49,263 nt of DNA from Massilia glaciei (GTDB lineage Bacteria; Pseudomonadota; Gammaproteobacteria; Burkholderiales; Burkholderiaceae_D): contig NZ_PXWF02000222.1 in NCBI RefSeq assembly GCF_003011895.2, positions 1 through 49,263 of the forward strand, given 5' to 3'. The first letter of the stretch is position 1. The number at the start of each line of letters is the position of its first letter. This document shows positions 43,814 through 49,263 of this stretch, in pieces. The notes beneath the pieces were generated by a model. That model was not told where the DNA came from. It made no database searches and saw only the letters and a list, made by a program, of their open reading frames with translations. Both the position numbers and the translations under genes were made by a program.

Positions 43814-44422
43814 ATGTCCAGGCGACCCAATTCCGAACAGCGGCGCGCGCAGATCGTCGCCGCCCTGCTGAGCACGATGGCCGAACACGGCTACGAGAAG
43901 GCGACCATCCAGCTGATCGCGCGCCAGGCCGGGCTCGCGCCGGGCTTGCTGCACTACCACTTCAAGACCAAGGTCGAGATCCTCGTCGAGCTGGTCACGA
44001 CGCTGGCCGAACTGTCGCGCGCGCGCTACGAGGGCCTGGCCGCGGGCGCGCTGACGGCCGAGCAGCGCCTGCTCGCCTACATCACGGCGCGGCTGGGCAC
44101 GGGCGAGGGCGCCGACGGCCACGCGGTCGCGGCCTGGGTCGTGATCGGCGCCGAGGCGGTGCGCCAGCCCGAGGTGCGCCGGGTCTACCAGGAGGCGGTG
44201 GGCGCCGAACTGGTGTTGATCGAAAGCCTGCTGGCCGGTTGCATGGGCGAGCAGGGCAGGCGCTTGGGCCAGGTGCCCTTCCTGGCGGCGGCCCTGCTCG
44301 CCTTCATGGAGGGCGCGTTCCAGCTCGCCAGCGCGGCGCCCGGCGTGATGCCGTCCGGATTCGCGGCCGGCACGGCGGCGCAATTGGTGCAGCGCTACAT
44401 CGCCGCCGAGGCGCCGGCATAG
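43814..44422 (+). CDS. TetR-family transcriptional regulator (BetI-like)
   Basis: The 202-residue repressor has an N-terminal helix-turn-helix GYEKATIQLIARQAGLAPGLLHYHFKTKVEIL (about 28-58) and a helical ligand-binding domain ending AAEAPA. It resembles the BetI/YcdC branch. The ATG at 43814 follows GAGGGCG; an ATG at 43799 lies inside the operator. It probably binds the two dyads at 43715 and 43776, controlling itself, the divergent CoaD-HD gene, and perhaps the deacetylase-caspase gene 34 bases downstream. Confidence 0.87.
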   Translation: MSRRPNSEQRRAQIVAALLSTMAEHGYEKATIQLIARQAGLAPGLLHYHFKTKVEILVELVTTLAELSRARYEGLAAGALTAEQRLLAYITARLGTGEGADGHAVAAWVVIGAEAVRQPEVRRVYQEAVGAELVLIESLLAGCMGEQGRRLGQVPFLAAALLAFMEGAFQLASAAPGVMPSGFAAGTAAQLVQRYIAAEAPA

Positions 44423-44456
44423 TTTCTTTGAAAGTCCATTAACCTTCCTTTCGTAT

Positions 44457-47195
44457 TTGCAACGTCTGCAATACAATCAGCAGATCATTCTGTCGACCCA
44501 TCGGACCGCCTTGACCGCCAAATTGCCAAAAATCGCCGCCACCGTAGCCGCCTCGCTGGCCGTCGGCGGCGCCCTGCTGTTCGGCGTTCGTTCCGGCGCG
44601 CCGCCGGCGCCCGCGACGCCGCCCGCCGCGCCGGCCATCGGCGCGGTGGCCACCAGCATGGACGTGCGCGCCGCCGACGCCCAGCTGCACGCGCTGCTCG
44701 CCAATTTCCGCAAGATCATCGTGCTTGTGGCCGACGAGCAGTCCATGACGCCGGCCGAGCTGGCCCACGTGAACCGGGTCGGGCAGGGGCTGTTCCACGA
44801 GAACCAGGCGCGCACCGGCGCCCTCAACGCGGCCCTCGCGGCGCTGGCCGGGTCGGGCAACCCGGCGCGCCACGACGCCATAGGCGCCCTGCTCGGGTAT
44901 ATCGAATCGGATCCGGGCATGTACGACGCCGACCGGCTCGCCTTCCGCGAACTGCTGCAGGCGCTGCTGGGCGAGGTGGCCAGGGACTCGTCGCTGCCGG
45001 CGATCAAGCTGCACCGCCGCATTTCCGAGGACCTCGAGGCGCTCGCCGAGATCGAGCGCAACTACGAGAAGGAGATCGCCCAGGTGTTCGGGCGCTTCGC
45101 GCCGCGCGCGATCGCGCTGGGGCGCGAGAAGTGGGAGGCCTACGTCGGCCATCTCAAAAAACTGTACGCGCGCGAGGCCATCCTCAGGGACCATGGCGTG
45201 GTGCTGCCGTACCCGGCCCCGCCGGCGCCCGAGGAGGGCGAGATGTTCGGCCGCGCGCTGCCGCCCAAGACGCTGGTGCTGACCTTCGACGACGGCCCGC
45301 ACAAGCGCTACAGCGACGAGATCGCCGCGATCCTCAAGCAGTACCAGGTGCCCGGCGTGTTCTTCAGCGTCGGCCACAACATGGGCAAGCTCGGGGCCGC
45401 CGGCGAGGTCGCGCTGAACCCCGGCGCGCAGGTGAGCCGGCGCCTCAAGGCGGCCGGCTTCGTGCTGGCCAACCACAGCATGACGCACGCCCAGCTGGCC
45501 AAACAGTCGGGCGATGCGCTGCGCGCCGAGATCCTCGACAGCGACCGCGTGCTGCGCGAGGTCGACGCGGCGCGCGCGCCGCTGTTCCGCTTTCCCTACG
45601 GCGCGCGCAACAGCGAGGGCATGGCCACGCTGGCCGGCGCCAAGCTGACCTCGGTGATGTGGAACATCGACTCGCTCGACTGGGCCGACCCGGTGCCGAG
45701 CTCGATCGCCGAGCGCGTGCTGCGCACGGTGCAAAAGGAGGGACGCGGCATCATCTTGTTCCACGACATCCACGAGCGCACCGTCAAGGCGCTGCCCGCG
45801 ATCCTCGACCGGCTGGTGGCCGACGGCTACCAGTTCGCCGGCTGGGACGGCGCCGGCTTCAAGGCGGCCAGGGCGGCCGCGGCGCCGGCCGAGAAGCCGG
45901 TCTCGGCCGGCTACGCCAACTCGTGGGCGGTGGTGATCGGGATCGACGACTACCCGAAGTGGCCCAAGCTCGAGTACGCGGTGCGCGACGCCGAGGGCGT
46001 GCGCGAAACGCTGATCGACAAATTCGGCTTCGCCCCCGCGCGCGTGATCACGCTCAAGAACGCCGAGGCCACCCGCAACGGCATCCTGGCCGCGTTCCAC
46101 GACCGACTCGGGCATGGCGGCGTGCAAAAGAACGACCGCGTGTTCGTGTTCTTCGCCGGCCATGGCGCCACCCGCAAGCTCAGTTCGGGACGCGACCTCG
46201 GCTACATCGTGCCGTACGACTCCGACCCGGACCAGTTCGCCACCGACGCGATCCCGATGACCGAGATCCAGAACATCGCCGAGGGCCTCGCCGCCCGGCA
46301 CACCCTGTTCGTGATGGACGCCTGCTACAGCGGGCTGGGGCTCACGCGCGGGGCCGGCTCGCGCAACTTTTTGCGCGACAACGCCAGGCGCATCGGGCGC
46401 CAGATGCTCACCGCCGGCGGCACCGACCAACTGGTGGCCGACGGCGGCCCCAACGGCCACTCGGTGTTCACCTGGACGCTGCTGCAGGCGCTGAGCGGCA
46501 AGGGCGACCTGAACGGCGACGGCCTGATCACGGCCACCGAGCTGGCCGCCTTCGTGGCGCCGGCGGTGGCCGGCGTGTCGGACCAGACCCCGGCCTTCGG
46601 CAGCCTGCCCGGTTCGGAGGGGGGCGACTTCGTGTTCGAGCTGCCCGGCGAGACCGAATTTTTGGGGCCCGAGACGGCGCAGTTGTCGAGCGAGGCGATC
46701 GCGCTCAACGTCAAGCTCGACGCGGCGCGCCCGGACGGCGGCGCCAAGGCCGGCGCCGCGGCCGCGCCGGTGGTGGTCAGGGACCTGCAGGGCGGCGAGC
46801 AGAAGATCGTGCCGGCCGGCGCGGTGCCGTCGTCGGCGCGCCAGCAGGCGCAGCGGGCCAACGACCGGGGGCTGCAGCTGTACAAGGAAAAGCGGTACGC
46901 GGGGGCCGAGGCGCAATTTGCCGAGGCGCTCAAGCTGCGCCCCGGCTTCGCGCTGGCGGCCAACAACCTCGGCTTCGTGTTTTACAAGCAGGGCAAGTTC
47001 AGGGAGGCGGCGCGCTGGTTCGAAAACACCGTCAAGCTCGATCCCTCGCGCGCGATCGCCTACCTGAATTTGGGCGACGCGCACGCGCGCGCGGGCGAGG
47101 GCGCCAAGGCCAGGGCGGCCTACACCACCTACCTCGAGCTGGTGCCCAACGGCGTCTCGGCCGCCTACGTCCGGCAGCAGCTCGAGCGGCGCTAG
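44457..47195 (+). CDS. Polysaccharide deacetylase-caspase-TPR fusion protein
   Basis: The 912-residue protein has an N-terminal membrane anchor or signal (KIAATVAASLAVGGALLFGV, about 24-43), a helical region (about 70-255), and a complete NodB deacetylase: TFDDGPH (276-282), HSMTH (340-344), RFPYG (378-382), DSLDW (405-409) and LFHDIH with H436. A caspase (C14) domain follows: VVIGIDDYPKWPKLEYAVRDAEGV, FAGHGA with H569, and MDACYSG with C623. Then an EF-hand-like loop DLNGDGLITATE (684-695) and TPRs from about 800. It should act in the periplasm. No ATG exists before codon 68; TTG at 44457 or 44511 must start it. Its TAG stop belongs to a MITE-like repeat. Confidence 0.88.
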   Translation: MQRLQYNQQIILSTHRTALTAKLPKIAATVAASLAVGGALLFGVRSGAPPAPATPPAAPAIGAVATSMDVRAADAQLHALLANFRKIIVLVADEQSMTPAELAHVNRVGQGLFHENQARTGALNAALAALAGSGNPARHDAIGALLGYIESDPGMYDADRLAFRELLQALLGEVARDSSLPAIKLHRRISEDLEALAEIERNYEKEIAQVFGRFAPRAIALGREKWEAYVGHLKKLYAREAILRDHGVVLPYPAPPAPEEGEMFGRALPPKTLVLTFDDGPHKRYSDEIAAILKQYQVPGVFFSVGHNMGKLGAAGEVALNPGAQVSRRLKAAGFVLANHSMTHAQLAKQSGDALRAEILDSDRVLREVDAARAPLFRFPYGARNSEGMATLAGAKLTSVMWNIDSLDWADPVPSSIAERVLRTVQKEGRGIILFHDIHERTVKALPAILDRLVADGYQFAGWDGAGFKAARAAAAPAEKPVSAGYANSWAVVIGIDDYPKWPKLEYAVRDAEGVRETLIDKFGFAPARVITLKNAEATRNGILAAFHDRLGHGGVQKNDRVFVFFAGHGATRKLSSGRDLGYIVPYDSDPDQFATDAIPMTEIQNIAEGLAARHTLFVMDACYSGLGLTRGAGSRNFLRDNARRIGRQMLTAGGTDQLVADGGPNGHSVFTWTLLQALSGKGDLNGDGLITATELAAFVAPAVAGVSDQTPAFGSLPGSEGGDFVFELPGETEFLGPETAQLSSEAIALNVKLDAARPDGGAKAGAAAAPVVVRDLQGGEQKIVPAGAVPSSARQQAQRANDRGLQLYKEKRYAGAEAQFAEALKLRPGFALAANNLGFVFYKQGKFREAARWFENTVKLDPSRAIAYLNLGDAHARAGEGAKARAAYTTYLELVPNGVSAAYVRQQLERR

Positions 47196-47370
47196 GAGCC
47201 TGGCGGACTTAGGATCGTCGGCTGCAAAAAGCGCTGGACGGTCCATATTTCGCCGCTTTCTCGGCCAATAGCTCGCTATTGGCACTGCGAAATCGTCAAA
47301 ATCTGTCCTCGTCCAGCGTTTTTTTGCCTCGACCGTTTCGCTTCGACTCCCTAAGCCCGACAGTCTCCTA
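47193..47370. mobile_element. 178-bp MITE-like element with terminal inverted repeats
   Basis: The ends are 21-bp inverted repeats (47193-47213 beginning TAGGAG and ending CTTAGG; 47350-47370 its complement), 18 of 21 identical, flanked by TA. Inside are nested palindromes: GCTGGACG / CGTCCAGC and a central GCCAATAGC / GCTATTGGC at about 47263-47282. No ORF is present. The TA at each end recalls IS630/mariner-type target use. The left end supplies the stop codon of the deacetylase-caspase gene. Confidence 0.72.
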
Positions 47371-47420
47371 GCGCGCCGCGCCAACAGTGTGGTTTGGACG
47401 ATGGTTGGGTGGGTAGATGT

Positions 47421-47446
47421 AAAAAAACCGGCACGGGCGCCGGTTT
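47421..47446 (-). terminator. Terminator of the outer-membrane protein gene
   Basis: AAACCGGC / GCCGGTTT with a 6-base loop, followed on the minus strand by seven T's, 19 bases after the stop at 47466. Confidence 0.85.
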
Positions 47447-47465
47447 CCGATCGCGGTGCCGGTGC

Positions 47466-47996
47466 TTAGAAGTTGAAGCGCACGCCGGCCGACAGCATGC
47501 TCGACCTGAGGGTCACGTCGTCGTCCTTGGCGACCTTGCCGAAGTTTTCGTATTCGGCCACCAGCGAGACGTTGGCGTTGATCTTGAAAACAGCGCCGAA
47601 ACCGAGCATGACGGAGTTGGCGCTGTCGTTGTCGCTGCCGCCGGTGTAGGTGAACTCGGTGCGGTTGTGGGTGACGCCGGCCTTGGCGGTGAGCGAGAAC
47701 TGCGACGAAAGCGGCCAGTTGCCGGTCGCCGCGACGTACAGCGCGCGCGGCTTGGCCGACAGTGTGCCGACCTTGCCTTCGCCGAGGAAGGCGAGGCCGC
47801 CCTCGATGCCGAACATCGGGTCGAACTGGTGGCCGGCGAACAGCTTGACGCCCTGGCCTTTGTCGTCGACCGACAAATTGCCAACCGACAGTTCGTGGTC
47901 GGTGCGGCCGGCGCTGATGCCGGCGTAGTTGTCGGCGGCTTGGGCCGCGAGCGGGGAGGCGGCGGCCAGCAGAGCGATCAGCAGATTCTTTTTCAT
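47466..47996 (-). CDS. Outer-membrane beta-barrel protein
   Basis: The 176-residue protein has a signal peptide (MKKNLLIALLAAASPLAAQA) and eight predicted beta-strands, beginning NYAGISAGRTDHEL and ending SMLSAGVRFNF with the C-terminal phenylalanine used by the Bam machinery. This is the OmpA-like/OprF-small barrel fold. ATG 47996 gives a clean signal peptide; an ATG at 48059 would not. Confidence 0.87.
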   Translation of the reverse strand: MKKNLLIALLAAASPLAAQAADNYAGISAGRTDHELSVGNLSVDDKGQGVKLFAGHQFDPMFGIEGGLAFLGEGKVGTLSAKPRALYVAATGNWPLSSQFSLTAKAGVTHNRTEFTYTGGSDNDSANSVMLGFGAVFKINANVSLVAEYENFGKVAKDDDVTLRSSMLSAGVRFNF

Positions 47997-48143
47997 GGTG
48001 TGTCCAATTGTATGTATGTGGGGGCAACTGTAACGAAAGCGTACAGTTGCCGACATCATACAGATCGGATTATTCTTGGTTGTTTTCAGGGAAATACGGG
48101 CGGTGGCGCGCGGCGCGCCGTTGCCGCCCCGCCGCCCGGGGCG

Positions 48144-48893
48144 TCAGCGTTTGCCGGACTGGGCCAGCGAGTTTTCGAGCGCGGCGATGCGGTTGCGCAG
48201 TTCGGCCGCCTCGAGCGCCGATTTCTCGGCCGCCGCGCGCGCGCTCGCGGTTTCCTGCTTGGCCGCCACGAGCGCGGCGTCGCCCGCCGGCGCGCCGGCC
48301 TGCGGCGCGCCGGCGACCGCGTTGGAGGCGGCCGCGTCCGGCTGCGGCGCCGGGCCCGGCGCGGGCGTGAGGATCATGCGTCGCGGTATGTTGTCGGCGT
48401 CGAGCATGCGTCCGATGCGGGCGAACACCTCGATCCGGCCGAACGGCTTTTTCATGAAGTCGTCGGCCCCGATCTTGCTGCCGAAAAATTGCTCCGTCGC
48501 CTGTTCATTGCTGCTGATCATGATCACCGGGATGTCGCGCAGGGCCGGGTCGCGCCGGATCTGGCGCAGCGCGGCGAAGCCGTTCATGCCGGGCAGCACG
48601 ATGTCGAGGAAGATCAGTTCGGGCCGCTCGCTGCGCGCCAGTTCAAGGCCGAGCTCGGCGTCGCCGGCCTCGATCGTGACGCAGCCGACCGACTTGAGGA
48701 TCTTCTTGAAGGCGAACACGACCGTCGGCGAATCGTCGATGATGAGCACGCGCGTGCCTTCGCGCGCGTTGTGGCGCACGCCCGCGCGGCGCTCGCTGGG
48801 CGCGGCCGGCGGCGCGGCGGCGGGGGCGGCCGGTGCGGGCGTCTCGACAGTTTCCCTGCGAAACGCGAATTTGACCTTATCAAGAATTCCCAC
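48144..48893 (-). CDS. Response regulator with alanine-rich and coiled-coil tail
   Basis: The 249-residue protein has an N-terminal tail (1-45, proline/alanine-rich), a receiver domain (about 47-165) with DDSP and phosphoacceptor D97 (FLDIVLPGMNG), K152-type lysine in MKKPFG, and a C-terminal coiled coil (about 210-245, AAEKSALEAAELRNRIAALENSL). No output domain is present, as in PilG/PilH or CheY-like proteins. Partner kinase is not in the window. Confidence 0.88.
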   Translation of the reverse strand: MGILDKVKFAFRRETVETPAPAAPAAAPPAAPSERRAGVRHNAREGTRVLIIDDSPTVVFAFKKILKSVGCVTIEAGDAELGLELARSERPELIFLDIVLPGMNGFAALRQIRRDPALRDIPVIMISSNEQATEQFFGSKIGADDFMKKPFGRIEVFARIGRMLDADNIPRRMILTPAPGPAPQPDAAASNAVAGAPQAGAPAGDAALVAAKQETASARAAAEKSALEAAELRNRIAALENSLAQSGKR

Positions 48894-49101
48894 AGCACTT
48901 CCGATCAGTTATGGATACCGTCAAATGATGGGCCCTGCCGGGCCGATAGTAAAGATTTAGCGAAACATTTTGGCATTTATCGTGGTAATTATGAAAACTA
49001 TTTATTATTAACAACCGCGACCCGTCCGCAGACCCGGGGCCGCTTTTTCCCCTTTTCAATAAATCATGCTCCCAAGAACTGACTTCGTTTAGACTTTCAG
49101 C

Positions 49102-49263
49102 ATGAAACAGTCAAACGCGATCGTCCACACCTCCTTGCTGCTGGCCTTGCTGGCCCTGCCGGCGGCGGCCGGCGGCGCCCCCTCCGAGGCGCTGCGCGAC
49201 TACCGCGCGCTGGCCCTCGACGGCGCCGGGGCGCGCGTGGCGGCGCTCGAATCGGGCGCCGCG
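49102..49263 (+). CDS. Start of a secreted protein (cut by window end)
   Basis: The first 54 codons are visible: MKQSNAIVHTSLLLALLALPAAAGGA, a signal peptide, then PSEALRDYRALALDGAGARV. No Shine-Dalgarno of note (TTTCAGC). The rest is outside the window, so the family cannot be named. The AT-rich stretch 48950-49080 upstream is the likely promoter for this gene and for the divergent response regulator. Confidence 0.6.
   Translation, partial: MKQSNAIVHTSLLLALLALPAAAGGAPSEALRDYRALALDGAGARVAALESGAA

Noticed and set aside
44439-47384. A 981-codon antisense frame opposite the caspase fusion
   Set aside because: A by-product of high GC at third codon positions; it has no motifs, whereas the plus strand has two complete catalytic domains.

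Overview
The window is a chromosomal segment of a GC-rich Gram-negative bacterium. The complete Tol-Pal cluster, the minor pilins of a type IVa pilus lying between nrdR and ribD, a ZTP riboswitch in front of glyA, ECF42-type sigma machinery and GGGGTC(T/A)GACCCC intergenic palindromes together suggest a betaproteobacterium of the Burkholderiales, most likely Oxalobacteraceae (Massilia/Duganella/Janthinobacterium-like). This is an inference from gene content and order; no search was run.

Layout. 0.3-3.0 kb: acyl-CoA ligase (fadD) and a bile acid:sodium symporter-family transporter. 3.0-4.3 kb: a small scarred region with the 3' half of a tRNA-Asn, its terminator, a ParE/RelE-type toxin-antitoxin pair and an intact tRNA-Lys. 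4.3-9.6 kb (minus): ybgC-tolQ-tolR-tolA-tolB-pal-cpoB, the envelope-constriction machine. 9.6-13 kb: palindromic repeats, ydfG, then glyA under a ZTP riboswitch, and nrdR. 13.2-18.7 kb: pilV-pilW-pilX-pilY1-pilE-fimT, mostly coupled by ATGA overlaps. 18.7-20.5 kb: ribD and ribE. 20.6-27.2 kb: DUF5916 outer-membrane-like protein, PAS/GGDEF diguanylate cyclase, an asparagine-synthetase-like protein, and a DUF2807 protein. 27.2-31.2 kb (minus): an ECF42-type sigma factor operon with two DGPF/YciI proteins, a VOC protein and a GyrI-like protein, preceded by a good match to an ECF42 promoter. 31.4-34.9 kb: small oxidoreductase/membrane genes, a host-attachment family protein and hypotheticals.

The most interesting part is 34.9-47.4 kb. 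It holds (i) a tightly coupled minus-strand module SWIM-DUF5691-MoxR AAA-DUF5682-vWA; (ii) a phosphopantetheine-adenylyltransferase-like domain fused to an HD-type hydrolase; (iii) a TetR regulator divergent from it, with two matching inverted-repeat operators in the shared promoter region; and (iv) directly downstream of the TetR gene, a 912-codon protein that joins a NodB-type polysaccharide deacetylase, a caspase-like protease, an EF-hand-like loop and TPRs. The stop codon of that gene is supplied by the end of a 178-bp MITE-like element. 47.4-49.3 kb: an outer-membrane beta-barrel protein, a response regulator and the start of a secreted protein.

A second theme is short tandem repeats at gene junctions. 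Two of them (before pilX and before the DUF5691 gene) repeat a start codon so that tiny ORFs end in ATGA overlaps and run as a relay into the real gene.
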